A DNA stretch of 46,275 bases. Source: an uncultured Legionella sp. GTDB taxonomy: Bacteria > Pseudomonadota > Gammaproteobacteria > Legionellales > Legionellaceae. The stretch lies in assembly GCA_945952115.1 (NCBI GenBank), contig CAMFHA010000009.1, positions 1 through 46,275 of the forward strand. Reading direction: 5' to 3'. Below are positions 9,265 through 17,857 of this stretch, piece after piece. Position numbers and translations under genes: made by a program. Numbering within the stretch: the stretch's first letter is position 1; each line of letters starts with the position of its first letter. The notes under the pieces are model-generated. The model ran no database searches, had not been told where the DNA came from, and saw only the letters and a program-made list of their open reading frames with translations.

Positions 9265-10713
9265 TTATCCAATTAATATTTTTTGTCCTAATCGCAAAGT
9301 GGTATTTTTATTTAATCCAGGATTTAGTTGGATTAACGTATCTACTTTAGTTTGATGAGTTCTTGCAATTGAATTTAAGGTATCGCCCGACTTTACACTG
9401 TAAGGATAGGACGGTTTCATTTTTTTCCAAATAAGGAGTTGCTGTCCCTGATGTAAATTTTGATTTGCAGCTAATTTATTCCATGTTTGAATTTCTTTGG
9501 GGGTGGCTCCATAAAGTTGTTGTAACTTTTGATAAGTATCATTAGCTTGAACAATATGGATCATGCGATGGTTGTAAATTACGGTATTAGATTTAAGAGT
9601 TGAAAGGGTTGTGCTAGTAGAGGGGTGGTTTTTTTCAACTGCAGTATTATTTTTTGAATTGGGGATTAATAGTGCTTGGTTAGTTCTTATTGAGTTAGTA
9701 GTGAGTTGATTAACCTGTTTAATTAAATTTGCAGTAGTATGATAGCGATCTGCGATAGTATTTAAATTATCTCCATGTTGAACTCGAAGCTTTGTCCAGC
9801 TGACTCTTTTTTCTTCTGGAACACTAGAAAGATTTAAGTTAAATAGCTCTACTTTTTCTGTAGGAATAAGTAGTTTAAAGGGCTTATAAGGTGCGGTAGT
9901 CCAGCGATTATATCCCGGATTTAGTTTAATTAACTCCTTATAGCTAATACCAGCCATTTTAGCAGCATGACTTAAATCAATCTGACTGCCTATGTTGACC
10001 TCTTCAAAATAAGGTAAATAAGGAATAGACGGTAAATGAATATGATAGCGATCAGGGTTTTGCATTACTTCGGCTAGGGCTAAGAGACGAGGCACATATA
10101 CTTGAGTCTCTTGAGGTACTGTTAAATTCCAAAAATAAGGAGGTGTTCGAGGATTGAGTGCTTTTATCGCTCTAGAGATTGATCCTTCTCCAGCATCATA
10201 AGCAGCAAAAGTTAGAACCCAACTTCCATTGAATTTATTGTTTAAATAAACCAGATAACTCAGTGCTGCATCAGTAGATGGCCCTATGCTTCGTCTTCCA
10301 TCAAACCACCAATCTTGTTTTAAACCTAGTTCACTTCCTGTTTGAGGCATTAATTGCCATAAGCCTGCTGCTCCTGCTCCAGAATAAGCAAAGGGATCAT
10401 AAGCGCTCTCTATCATTGGTAATAAGGCTAATTCGCCAGGTAATCGACGTTTTTTTATTTGAGTAACAATATGATATATATAAGGCTCAGATTGACGACT
10501 AACTTTGATTAAGTAACTTGGATGTGCCACTAACCATCTAATTTGCTCTTGAACTTCTGGACGGGTAACCTCATGGCTTATTGAAAATTCGCTGCGTAAA
10601 ACATCCCAAACATCAGGTGCTTCTTGAGCATCAGCATTGTTTAAAATAACAAAAAAAATGCTAAAAAATATAATATAATGTAATTTTATCAATAAGTTAA
10701 ATTTCAATAGCAT
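9265..10713 (-). CDS. mltD: Lytic murein transglycosylase D with LysM
   Basis: This enzyme cleaves the MurNAc-GlcNAc bond of peptidoglycan to give 1,6-anhydro ends. The 482 residues start with a signal peptide ending near NADA (residues 26-29). The SLT domain (about 75-220) carries the catalytic Glu102 in LLPMIESAYDPFA and the GAAGLWQLMPQTG motif. Three LysM peptidoglycan-binding repeats follow, at about 306-350, 385-427 and 436-480. Family members usually carry an acylated Cys; I see no clear lipobox here, so it may be periplasmic rather than a lipoprotein. In many proteobacteria mltD neighbours gloB; here an extra gene and two repeats separate them. Confidence 0.9.
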   Translation of the reverse strand: MLLKFNLLIKLHYIIFFSIFFVILNNADAQEAPDVWDVLRSEFSISHEVTRPEVQEQIRWLVAHPSYLIKVSRQSEPYIYHIVTQIKKRRLPGELALLPMIESAYDPFAYSGAGAAGLWQLMPQTGSELGLKQDWWFDGRRSIGPSTDAALSYLVYLNNKFNGSWVLTFAAYDAGEGSISRAIKALNPRTPPYFWNLTVPQETQVYVPRLLALAEVMQNPDRYHIHLPSIPYLPYFEEVNIGSQIDLSHAAKMAGISYKELIKLNPGYNRWTTAPYKPFKLLIPTEKVELFNLNLSSVPEEKRVSWTKLRVQHGDNLNTIADRYHTTANLIKQVNQLTTNSIRTNQALLIPNSKNNTAVEKNHPSTSTTLSTLKSNTVIYNHRMIHIVQANDTYQKLQQLYGATPKEIQTWNKLAANQNLHQGQQLLIWKKMKPSYPYSVKSGDTLNSIARTHQTKVDTLIQLNPGLNKNTTLRLGQKILIG

Positions 10714-10900
10714 AACCTATGAAAATAATTGACTGCATAGTGTACTAAAAATACGGAATTTATTAAAGTCTGCTTGAGTCAATGAAATCCAAAATGAATA
10801 AACTTTTTACTGACATTGCTTATTTAAATCAATGAAAGTTAATGATTTCACTGCATCAGAGCGATTTTTTAATCAAAACAGAAAGATTTATTGAGGTATA

Positions 10901-11006
10901 ACATTACCCACTAAGCTTTATATTTCGTTATATTCAGTCATGTATGGTGCACACTCCTTCACATTCATTCAAATGCGCCTCGTCTAAAACTCAGTGGGCA
11001 ACATTA
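10901..11006. repeat. Palindromic dispersed repeat, copy B
   Basis: Second copy of the palindromic family, in the same orientation as copy A. The left end reads ACATTACCCACTAAGCTTTA and the right end reads TAAAACTCAGTGGGCAACAT. The internal core CAAATGCGCCTCGTCTAAAAC is shared with copy A. With the inverted copy C it brackets the hypothetical gene at 11114-11776. Confidence 0.78.
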
Positions 11007-11113
11007 CATCTTAAAGGAAATTTATCATCGATTCCAAGATTAACCTTAAAAATTGCGTCAATCGCGATAAATAAGGAGTCGTAGATATTTAGTTGACTCA
11101 CTGAAGTTTTTTC

Positions 11114-11776
11114 TTACTTCTTAATGTTTTTTATTGAATTTTTCGCATCAGGCTCGTGATCTTCATTTATTTTAGTTTCGGGATTATTACTGATGTTTTT
11201 AGAAAATAACGAATGAGACGACAGTTTTGCTTCTTCTTCTAGTACAGAAGTAGCATAAATTGTGCTCTCCTTGAGTATATCGTGTCTATTTTCAATATTT
11301 TTCCCTTGGGCCATTAATATGCAGGATGAAGTAGCTATTGCTAGAAATCCCAACACTACTGGTAAAACGGCAGGAGGACATATAATTGCTGTTGCAACTA
11401 ATGCAACAATTGCAATAAATAGAAGAGCCGCAGCTCCTATTTGTCTTGCATAGGCACCATTTTCCCAATGAGAAGGTATTTTCTCTGTAATTTTTTTCAG
11501 TTCGTCTAGTTTTTTAGGTTCTGGGTTTTCAAAAATTTCATTCACTTTCTTCAAAATATCAATGGATAATTGTTTTATCTCGCTATTTTTCTGATTTATG
11601 ATAAATGTATGTAAAACTTCTCTAAGTTGAATAGAGCTTGCTTCAAATGCTTCGATTATTTTTCTTTTTTCATTCCACTCTATGTTTAATTTATTTAATT
11701 GTTCTATTCTTGCGGTGTAATTTGTATTAAATTCAACAAAAAGAGTTTGATCATTTTCATTAGAGAGCTTCATCAT
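11114..11776 (-). CDS. Hypothetical protein with membrane hairpin
   Basis: This protein of about 220 residues is not recognised. It has a charged helical N-terminal half, probably coiled-coil. A long hydrophobic hairpin follows (GAAALLFIAIVALVATAIIC, then PPAVLPVVLGFLAIATSSCI), and the tail is hydrophilic and acid-rich (INEDHEPDAKN). I placed the start at the ATGATG at 11776/11773, where GGGAG lies at the right distance; the 12 codons further upstream lack a ribosome site. A TATAAT lies upstream. A helical protein with one hairpin fits a membrane-inserted Dot/Icm effector, but that is inference. It sits between mltD and gloB, bracketed by two inverted copies of the dispersed repeat, which suggests later insertion. 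Confidence 0.65.
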   Translation of the reverse strand: MMKLSNENDQTLFVEFNTNYTARIEQLNKLNIEWNEKRKIIEAFEASSIQLREVLHTFIINQKNSEIKQLSIDILKKVNEIFENPEPKKLDELKKITEKIPSHWENGAYARQIGAAALLFIAIVALVATAIICPPAVLPVVLGFLAIATSSCILMAQGKNIENRHDILKESTIYATSVLEEEAKLSSHSLFSKNISNNPETKINEDHEPDAKNSIKNIKK

Positions 11777-11882
11777 TTTTCTCCCATTATTTTGTATAAA
11801 ATCAAAAATCACATCCCTTGATTATAGTTTAAGTTCAAAATTTAAGTGAAAAATAAGAGTTTATTATAAATGAACGCGAGTT

Positions 11883-11938
11883 CTATACCCAATTTCTTTC
11901 AAAACTCTAGGTTTTGGACGATTTGATTTGTTCACTCA
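11883..11938. repeat. Second dispersed repeat family, partial copy
   Basis: This stretch (CTATACCCAATTTC..TTTTGGACGATTTGATTTG) recurs as the two arms of the palindromic unit at 27621-27832. The shared block TTTTGGACGATTTGATTTGTTC is found there on the opposite strand. It is non-coding and may be half of a decayed palindrome. Confidence 0.6.
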
Positions 11939-11954
11939 TGGCACTTTAAAAGAT

Positions 11955-12075
11955 ACAGTATCGCCACTAAGTTTTAGACGAGGCGCATTTTAATGGGGCG
12001 AAAGAGTGTATACCAGTACATGAATGAAGCCGAGTGAGAATGCAACGAGAAGTATAAAGCTTAGTGGCAATGCTA
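11955..12075. repeat. Palindromic dispersed repeat, copy C
   Basis: Third copy of the four-member family, in the opposite orientation to copies A and B. It starts near TCGCCACTAAGTTTTAGACG and ends near TATAAAGCTTAGTGGCAATGC. The internal core GACGAGGCGCATTT, then GAGTGTA, then GTGAGAATGCAACGA matches the reverse complement of copies A and B. Confidence 0.8.
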
Positions 12076-12169
12076 TATATAAAAATATATAGGACTGTAA
12101 TATAAGACTCTATATAACTATCTCTTTTTATCTATAAATTAAGTTAATTTAAAGGAAGATGGTATTAAA

Positions 12170-12934
12170 TTAGCTAAACTTATTTTTTTGTTCTCTTAGT
12201 AAAGCAAAGATTGCTTGATGGTTCTCTGGTTCAACGCCATATTTTTGTGCGTAACTCTGTATTTCTTTTTTTTCAAGCCTTAAAAAAGGGTTAATTAGTA
12301 ATTCTTGCTCTAGAGTGGAAGGTAAGGAGCAATTGATAGCGTGTTCTTTAAGATAATTCAAATAGTCTTTAATTTCGATATTATTAGGCTCAACTGTTGT
12401 TGCAAAACGAAGATTTTGTTGCGTATATTCATGAGCACAAAAAATTTTGGTATCTTTAGGTAAGGATTTAAAGAGTTGTAATGAGTGATAAAGCTGTTCT
12501 ATGCTTCCATCAAACACCCGGCCACAGCCCGCAGAAAATAAGGTATCACCACAAAATAACCAATGATTTGTTGGCTCAAAATAACTGATATGAGAAGAAG
12601 TATGACCTGGATTTGAAAGGATTTGAAACGAGTATTCTTCAAATTTAATAAGCTGATCTTTGTGTACTGGATTAGTAATAAAAGGAATACGATCATCCTC
12701 CGGACCAAAAACTAAACAAGAAGGATTGTGCTCAATGAGATCCTTGAGTCCACCAATATGATCATGATGATGGTGTGTAATAAAGATTGATTTAAGTTGT
12801 AAATGATTTTTTTTTGCGAAATCAAATACAGGTTGTGCATCTCCAGGATCGACACAAGAAAAACTGGTCTTGTCTTTATTAATAAGAGCCCAGATATAAT
12901 TATCAGAAAATGCTGAAATAGGAAGAATAGTCAT
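12170..12934 (-). CDS. gloB: Hydroxyacylglutathione hydrolase (glyoxalase II)
   Basis: This cytosolic enzyme hydrolyses S-D-lactoylglutathione to D-lactate and glutathione, the second step of methylglyoxal detoxification. The 254 residues match the usual length. The metallo-beta-lactamase metal motif FITHHHHDHIGG is intact, followed by NPGHTSSH, the bridging Asp in FCGDTLFSAGCGR, and CAHEYTQQN, which supplies a further His ligand and glutathione contacts. The start is an ATG with AAGGA upstream. It follows rlmJ by 11 bp on the same strand, so the two are probably cotranscribed. Confidence 0.95.
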   Translation of the reverse strand: MTILPISAFSDNYIWALINKDKTSFSCVDPGDAQPVFDFAKKNHLQLKSIFITHHHHDHIGGLKDLIEHNPSCLVFGPEDDRIPFITNPVHKDQLIKFEEYSFQILSNPGHTSSHISYFEPTNHWLFCGDTLFSAGCGRVFDGSIEQLYHSLQLFKSLPKDTKIFCAHEYTQQNLRFATTVEPNNIEIKDYLNYLKEHAINCSLPSTLEQELLINPFLRLEKKEIQSYAQKYGVEPENHQAIFALLREQKNKFS

Positions 12935-12945
12935 AATAATTCCTT

Positions 12946-13773
12946 TTATGATTCAATAATTAACGATGATTCCTTTGAATTAAAGAAATGCCTAAGTGTC
13001 TCACCAATGGTTTTTATTTCTTGAGCAAAAGTATAAGGTGGATTTATTAACCATAAACCACAACCTGTCATTCCATCTTGTGATGGGTTGTTTAGATTAA
13101 ACTCTACTTTTAAGGTATTTTTAGCTCCGATTTCTTGTAGGCGTCGTATTAGTTGATCGGTAGTGCGACGGTTAACAATAGGGTACCACAAACAATAAAC
13201 TCCCGTATTAAATTTTGAAAAAGCTTGTTTTATTGCTTGAGGAATTGTTTTGTATTCATCTTTTATTTCATAAGAAGGGTCAATAAAAATTAGTCCTCTT
13301 TTTTCTGGAGGAGGTAATAAAGCATTCAAGGCAGTAATTCCATCATTATTACTCATGTGAACTTTTTTATTACTGAAAGGAAGATTTTTTAGCTCCTCAT
13401 ATTCTGTAGGATGAAGTTCACAAAAATACGCTCTATCAATGTTACGTAAGATTTGTAGAGCTAAATAAGGTGAACCAGGATAAAATCTTAAATTTTCTTT
13501 ATCATTAAGATTATTTATAATTTGGATATAATCATTAAATAGAAAAGGCAATTCTTTGCGCTTATTCCAAAGTAATTGAATGCCTTGTTTATATTCATTT
13601 GTTTTTTCTGCTTGAGAATTTCTAAGATCATACAATCCTCTCCCAGAATGTGTTTCGAAATAAAATAAAGGCTTGTTTTTTTGCACTAAGTAATTAATTA
13701 AACGACATAAGCAAAGATGTTTAATTACATCAGCAAAATTGCCTGCATGATACCCATGTTGATAGCTAAGCAT
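12946..13773 (-). CDS. rlmJ: 23S rRNA A2030 N6-methyltransferase RlmJ
   Basis: RlmJ methylates N6 of A2030 in 23S rRNA using S-adenosylmethionine. The 275 residues begin with the family signature LSYQHGYHAGNFADVIKH. They include the PGSP motif (RFYPGSPYLA) and the catalytic DPSY (FIDPSYEIKDEY), typical of N6-adenine methyltransferases. The length agrees with the family (about 280). It is the first gene of a probable two-gene unit with gloB. Confidence 0.93.
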   Translation of the reverse strand: MLSYQHGYHAGNFADVIKHLCLCRLINYLVQKNKPLFYFETHSGRGLYDLRNSQAEKTNEYKQGIQLLWNKRKELPFLFNDYIQIINNLNDKENLRFYPGSPYLALQILRNIDRAYFCELHPTEYEELKNLPFSNKKVHMSNNDGITALNALLPPPEKRGLIFIDPSYEIKDEYKTIPQAIKQAFSKFNTGVYCLWYPIVNRRTTDQLIRRLQEIGAKNTLKVEFNLNNPSQDGMTGCGLWLINPPYTFAQEIKTIGETLRHFFNSKESSLIIES

Positions 13774-13959
13774 AATTTCTTTATTAAATTATATTATCGA
13801 CAGATTATAGCAGAACTTAAAAAAGAGCTGTACTAAGCAAGTGTTGAGTTTATGAGGTTTATTTTTTAGTTCCACCTTAATTCCATTTGTGCACTATACT
13901 ATCTTTAGGGGTGTAAAAAAGACATTATTGCCAAATAATGTATAAAAACGGAGCGTACT

Positions 13960-14163
13960 ATGTCCTTACATGAAGATTCAGATGATTATGCATTTTCTGA
14001 TTATAACTATGATGACATTGATGATACTGAGGAATTAGATCAAAAGAAACGAATAAAACGTTTGCTTGAAGAGCGTCTTGAACGTAAACGATTAAAAGAT
14101 GAATTTAAAGATGACTTTGATGAATTAAGCGGCGAATTTGATTGGGATGAGTTAGATAAATAG
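13960..14163 (+). CDS. Small charged protein, PA3496-like
   Basis: This 67-residue protein has an acidic, tyrosine-rich first half and a strongly charged helix (KKRIKRLLEERLERKRLKDE), followed by an acidic tail. The arrangement recalls the small PA3496 family of gammaproteobacteria, which has been linked to envelope integrity. I am only moderately sure of that match. There is no membrane segment. The ATG has GGAG seven bases upstream (ACGGAGCGTACTATG), so translation is well supported. It converges with folD, six bases between the stops. Confidence 0.65.
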   Translation: MSLHEDSDDYAFSDYNYDDIDDTEELDQKKRIKRLLEERLERKRLKDEFKDDFDELSGEFDWDELDK

Positions 14164-14169
14164 CTTGAT

Positions 14170-15018
14170 TTAGTTAATGCCAGCAGCTAGTAATGTATTT
14201 TCTAATAAAGAGACTATCGTCATAGGACCTACCCCTCCAGGCACTGGACTAATCCAAGCTACTTTTTCTTTGGCTGCATAAAAATCTACATCTCCGCGAA
14301 TAGTTCCATTATGAAGTCGATGAATTCCCACATCAATAACAATTTGATGAGGTTGTAACCATTCAACTGAAATTACATCGAGTACTCCTGTAGCCACAAC
14401 AATAATATCTGCCTGTTCAATATATTGTTTTAAATTTTGAGTAAAACGATGACAAATAGTGACTGTTGCACCTGCTGATAAAAGCTCTAAACTCATAGGG
14501 CGTCCTACAATATTGGAAGCTCCGACTACTACAGCCTGTTTTCCTTGAACGTTTAATTGATAATGACTTAATAAATTCATTATGCCTAACGGAGTACAAG
14601 GACGTAAATAGGGATTTCTTTGAGCTAGTCGCCCTAAATTATAAGGATGAAAACCATCAACATCTTTTTTAGGATCTAAATGCTCTATAACAAAATTGCT
14701 ATCAATATGAGAAGGTAAGGGAAGCTGTATTAAAATACCATCTATAGTATTTAATTGATTTAATTTATTAATTAACTCGATCAGACTACTTTGTGTTGTA
14801 TTTTCTGGTAGATCATAAGAAAAAGAAAGGACACCCACTTCTTCACATGCTTTGCGTTTGTTATTCACGTAAATGGAAGAAGCTGGATCATCCCCCACTA
14901 AAATAACAGCTAAACCAGGCGGACGCTTTCCTTGCGCTATATGCTGCTGCACTCTTTTTTTTATATTTTCTTTTTTTAGAGCCGCAACTTCATTGCCACG
15001 TATTAGTGATGCTGTCAT
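14170..15018 (-). CDS. folD: Methylene-THF dehydrogenase/cyclohydrolase FolD
   Basis: FolD is the bifunctional cytosolic enzyme that interconverts 5,10-methylene-, 5,10-methenyl- and 10-formyl-tetrahydrofolate with NADP. It supplies one-carbon units for purines and initiator tRNA. Visible signatures are [18 protein letters not shown] with the catalytic [11 protein letters not shown] (Tyr/Lys), [34 protein letters not shown] and the C-terminal [12 protein letters not shown] chose the ATG at 15018, with GGAG seven bases upstream, which gives 282 residues as usual. The open frame runs 37 codons further upstream but crosses two hairpins. It lies downstream of queF on the same strand. Confidence 0.94.
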   Translation of the reverse strand: MTASLIRGNEVAALKKENIKKRVQQHIAQGKRPPGLAVILVGDDPASSIYVNNKRKACEEVGVLSFSYDLPENTTQSSLIELINKLNQLNTIDGILIQLPLPSHIDSNFVIEHLDPKKDVDGFHPYNLGRLAQRNPYLRPCTPLGIMNLLSHYQLNVQGKQAVVVGASNIVGRPMSLELLSAGATVTICHRFTQNLKQYIEQADIIVVATGVLDVISVEWLQPHQIVIDVGIHRLHNGTIRGDVDFYAAKEKVAWISPVPGGVGPMTIVSLLENTLLAAGIN

Positions 15019-15035
15019 GTGTTTCTCCACTAAAT

Positions 15036-15125
15036 CAAGACTTATGAAAAATGCCTTGATCTTGGGTTTTTTCGTAAGTCTTGTAAATTCTAAATGATCG
15101 CACTTGCTTATTGACGTGAAGTGCG
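15036..15125. promoter_or_regulatory. Two hairpins in the queF-folD spacer
   Basis: Read on the minus strand upstream of folD, a 7-bp hairpin CGCACTT..AAGTGCG (15099-15125) is followed by a longer one. In that one CAAGACTTACGAAAAA pairs with TTTTTCATAAGTCTTG across about 15 bases (15036-15083). They could form a queF terminator or a leader structure for folD. There is no GC-rich stem with a clean T-run, so the role is open. Confidence 0.4.
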
Positions 15126-15149
15126 CCAAGCAAAGCTTGACTTATTAAC

Positions 15150-16007
15150 TCACTGTCTAATTAATCGCTGATTTAGCCCTTGTTCCTCTATTTTTTCGGT
15201 TGAGCGATAAGGATTAATATCTAAGCCACCTCGTCGTGTATAGCGGCCATAAACTGTAAGTTTTTTAGGTTTACAACGATACATAATATCTATAAAAATG
15301 CGTTCTATGCATTGCTCATGGAATTCATTATGGTTACGAAATGAGACCAGATATTTTAATAATCCTTCTCGATTGATTTGTTGTCCCGTATAAGCAATTT
15401 GAACACTACCCCAATCGGGTTGATTTGTAACTAAGCAATTCGATTTTAATAAATCCGAATAAAGCACTTCTTCTACTTGTTTATTCTCTACAAAGAGATA
15501 CTGAGGTTCAACAAGATAAACAGAACAAGTTACATCAAGGTCATCCAGACATTCGCCTTTAGGTATAGTTTTAATCATAGCAAACTCTTTTTCCTTCAAA
15601 GACAAAATTCTCACCCGAACTTCTCCATTTAAACGCTTTGCTAGATCACGTTCAATAGTTAATTTAACTTCCTCACTATTTTTAAATAAAGTGTTATTAA
15701 AAGAATTAAAATAAAGCTTCAATGATTTGGATTCAATTAAATAAGGTGTTGTACAATCATAAATAATTTCAGCTATTGCAACGATAGGCTTCCCTTTTTC
15801 ATTAAGCCAGGATACTTCATAATGGTTCCAACAATCAAAGCCGTAGAAAGGAGGTTCATTGGGGTCAATACCAATTTCTTTACGCTTGACAGCGCGAGAA
15901 ATGGCAAACAATCGGTCTGGATTATAATGGGAATCATAGTCAGATGAACGACCTAGTTCAGATTGTTCTGGCTTTGTGCACTGTTTTTCTTCTAAGGCTT
16001 CACTCAT
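15150..16007 (-). CDS. queF: NADPH 7-cyano-7-deazaguanine reductase QueF
   Basis: QueF reduces preQ0 to preQ1 with two NADPH in the queuosine tRNA-modification pathway. This is the long, bimodular E. coli-type form (285 residues). The catalytic Cys and Asp are visible in LLKSNCLVTNQPDWGSVQIAY. The substrate/cofactor region is visible as LVSFRNHNEFHEQCIERIF, with the conserved Glu-His. I chose the ATG at 16007, preceded by GGAG; an upstream ATG eight codons earlier has AAAGG abutting it, too close to work. It lies just downstream of the tRNA-Ser/tRNA-Arg pair on the same strand. Confidence 0.94.
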   Translation of the reverse strand: MSEALEEKQCTKPEQSELGRSSDYDSHYNPDRLFAISRAVKRKEIGIDPNEPPFYGFDCWNHYEVSWLNEKGKPIVAIAEIIYDCTTPYLIESKSLKLYFNSFNNTLFKNSEEVKLTIERDLAKRLNGEVRVRILSLKEKEFAMIKTIPKGECLDDLDVTCSVYLVEPQYLFVENKQVEEVLYSDLLKSNCLVTNQPDWGSVQIAYTGQQINREGLLKYLVSFRNHNEFHEQCIERIFIDIMYRCKPKKLTVYGRYTRRGGLDINPYRSTEKIEEQGLNQRLIRQ

Positions 16008-16098
16008 AGGATAAGACTCCAAGATATGCATACCTTTGTAGTGGTCATCTTAAAAGTGCTGCAGAACGAGTTTAACTGCTTGATTTAATAGATATAAA

Positions 16099-16175
16099 TG
16101 GCGCGCCCGGAAGGATTCGAACCTCCGACCCTTTGGTTCGTAGCCAAATACTCTATCCAACTGAGCTACGGGCGC
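16099..16175 (-). tRNA. tRNA-Arg (anticodon ACG)
   Basis: This 77-nt cloverleaf on the minus strand has acceptor arms GCGCCCG and CGGGCGC, discriminator G and an encoded CCA. The D arm reads AGCTCAGTTGGATAGAGT, the anticodon loop is CTACGAA (anticodon ACG), and the T arm is GGAGGTTCGAATCCTTCC. It decodes CGU/CGC/CGA after A-to-I editing. It follows tRNA-Ser(GCT) by 13 bases, the same pairing as serV-argV in E. coli. Confidence 0.97.
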
Positions 16176-16188
16176 GTTATATATTGAT

Positions 16189-16278
16189 TGGCGGAGAGAG
16201 AGGGATTCGAACCCTCGATGGGATTTCTCCCATACTCCCTTAGCAGGGGAGCGCCTTCGACCACTCGGCCATCTCTCC
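16189..16278 (-). tRNA. tRNA-Ser (anticodon GCT)
   Basis: This 90-nt class II tRNA has acceptor arms GGAGAGA and TCTCTCC, discriminator G and an encoded CCA. The anticodon loop is CTGCTAA (anticodon GCT, reading AGC/AGU). The long variable arm is TATGGGAGAAATCCCATC, and the T arm is GAGGGTTCGAATCCCTC. It lies upstream of tRNA-Arg(ACG) and is probably cotranscribed with it. No integrase or attachment-site duplication is seen nearby. Confidence 0.97.
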
Positions 16279-16545
16279 AATCAATGGTTGCGAAGTATAC
16301 CAGGTATTTAAGTGCCGTCAATCGTTCTTAAATCTAAATTTAAAAAAATAAAAAACTTATTCCCTTTTTAATCAAATAGAATTTCCAAATTTAAATGAGA
16401 ACTGCTACTCTTTATGTTTATATTTTTTATCCTATAGCTTAATAAGCACAGTCATTAAGTTAAGGCTAATATACCCATTCTACCTGAAAGCATGAATGAT
16501 AGAATTCTCTTAATTTAATAGCAGTGGGCCTAACAAGGAGGATTA

Positions 16546-17856
16546 ATGAAACACCAGTCAAATTTAAGTGGTCGTAATGTTTATATTGTAGATGGAAGTC
16601 GTACTCCATTTTTAAAAGCGAAAGGAATAGGTCCTTTTACTGCTTCAGATTTAGCTGTAGCTGCCGGTACTGCTTTATTAAATAGACAACCTATAGCGCC
16701 TTCCGAACTTGATGAGGTAATTATTGGAAGTGCCATGCCAGGCCCTGATGAAGCAAATATTGCTCGTGTCATTGCTTTACGTCTTGGTTGTGGGGATAAA
16801 GTTCCTGGTTTTACTGTAATGAGAAATTGTGCTTCAGGGATGCAAGCCATAGATAATGCTGCAATGCAAATTGCCAGTGGCCGAAGTAACTTAGTACTTG
16901 CTGGTGGAACTGATGCCATGAGTCATGCTCCTTTGTTGTTTAGTCAAAAAATGGCAGGATGGCTAGGGAAGTGGTTTGCTGCAAAAACTATGGGGCAAAG
17001 GCTTGCTTTAGTTCCTCAATTTCGTCCTTCTTATCTTGCGCCAGTTATTGCATTATTACGAGGATTGACTGATCCTATTGTTGGCTTGAATATGGGGCAA
17101 ACAGCTGAAAAAGTAGCTTATCGTTTTAATATAACTCGCGAACAAATGGATGAATTTGCCTGTCAAAGTCATTTAAAACTAGCTCAAGCTTATGCAGATC
17201 ATCATATGACAGAAGTAGTGCCTATAATTGATTATAAAGGACGTGTGTATCTACAAGATGATGGAGTTCGAGTTGATTCAACGATAGATAAATTAGGAAA
17301 ATTAAAACCGTTTTTTGATAAAAAATATGGAATGGTCACTGCTGGAAATAGTTCTCAAATTACGGATGGGGCTTGTTTATTATTATTAGCTAGTGCTGAA
17401 GCAGTAAAAAAATATGGTTTAAAAGTCATTGGACGAATTGTTGACTCACAATGGTCTGCTTTAGATCCTTCACAAATGGGTTTAGGGCCTGTACATGCTG
17501 CAACTCCTATTCTAGAGCGGCATCAATTAAAACCTGACGATATGGATTGTTGGGAAATCAATGAAGCATTTGCTGCTCAAGTATTAGGATGTTTTGCAGC
17601 ATGGAATGATGAGCACTATTGTAAAGAGCAACTAGGTCTAAAAACTACTCTAGGAGCACCTTCTTTAAATAAATTAAACCGTGAAGGCGGGGCTATTGCA
17701 GCAGGTCATCCAATTGGTGCTAGTGGCGCACGTATTGTTCTGCATGTATTGAAATCTCTTGAACAAAAAAATGAGTCGCGTGGTATGGCTGCTATTTGCA
17801 TTGGTGGGGGACAGGGCGGTGCAATGTACGTTGAACGAGTGACTGAGGTGAACTGA
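16546..17856 (+). CDS. fadI: 3-ketoacyl-CoA thiolase FadI
   Basis: This thiolase splits 3-ketoacyl-CoA into acetyl-CoA and a shortened acyl-CoA in fatty-acid beta-oxidation. The 436 residues match FadI rather than the shorter FadA. Visible active-site elements are the nucleophile Cys in TVMRNCASGMQA, His in NEAFAAQ..GGAIAAGHPIGASGARI and the C-terminal Cys in CIGGGQGGAM. A very strong ribosome site, AAGGAGG, stands five bases before the ATG. One base separates its stop from the fadJ start, so the two subunits are made together. Confidence 0.9.
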   Translation: MKHQSNLSGRNVYIVDGSRTPFLKAKGIGPFTASDLAVAAGTALLNRQPIAPSELDEVIIGSAMPGPDEANIARVIALRLGCGDKVPGFTVMRNCASGMQAIDNAAMQIASGRSNLVLAGGTDAMSHAPLLFSQKMAGWLGKWFAAKTMGQRLALVPQFRPSYLAPVIALLRGLTDPIVGLNMGQTAEKVAYRFNITREQMDEFACQSHLKLAQAYADHHMTEVVPIIDYKGRVYLQDDGVRVDSTIDKLGKLKPFFDKKYGMVTAGNSSQITDGACLLLLASAEAVKKYGLKVIGRIVDSQWSALDPSQMGLGPVHAATPILERHQLKPDDMDCWEINEAFAAQVLGCFAAWNDEHYCKEQLGLKTTLGAPSLNKLNREGGAIAAGHPIGASGARIVLHVLKSLEQKNESRGMAAICIGGGQGGAMYVERVTEVN

Positions 17857-17857
17857 G

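Noticed and set aside
11776..11880. Two CTTAA motifs upstream of the membrane-hairpin gene as a PmrA box
   Set aside because: The half-sites are 13 bases apart start to start instead of 11, and neither matches CTTAATATT fully.
16099..16278. tRNA genes as an integration site for a genomic island
   Set aside because: No integrase gene and no duplicated tRNA 3' end were seen nearby; the flanks are housekeeping genes.
16050..16280. Open frame of 76 codons across the tRNA pair
   Set aside because: It is a frame read through tRNA-Arg and tRNA-Ser; both cloverleafs with CCA ends are complete.
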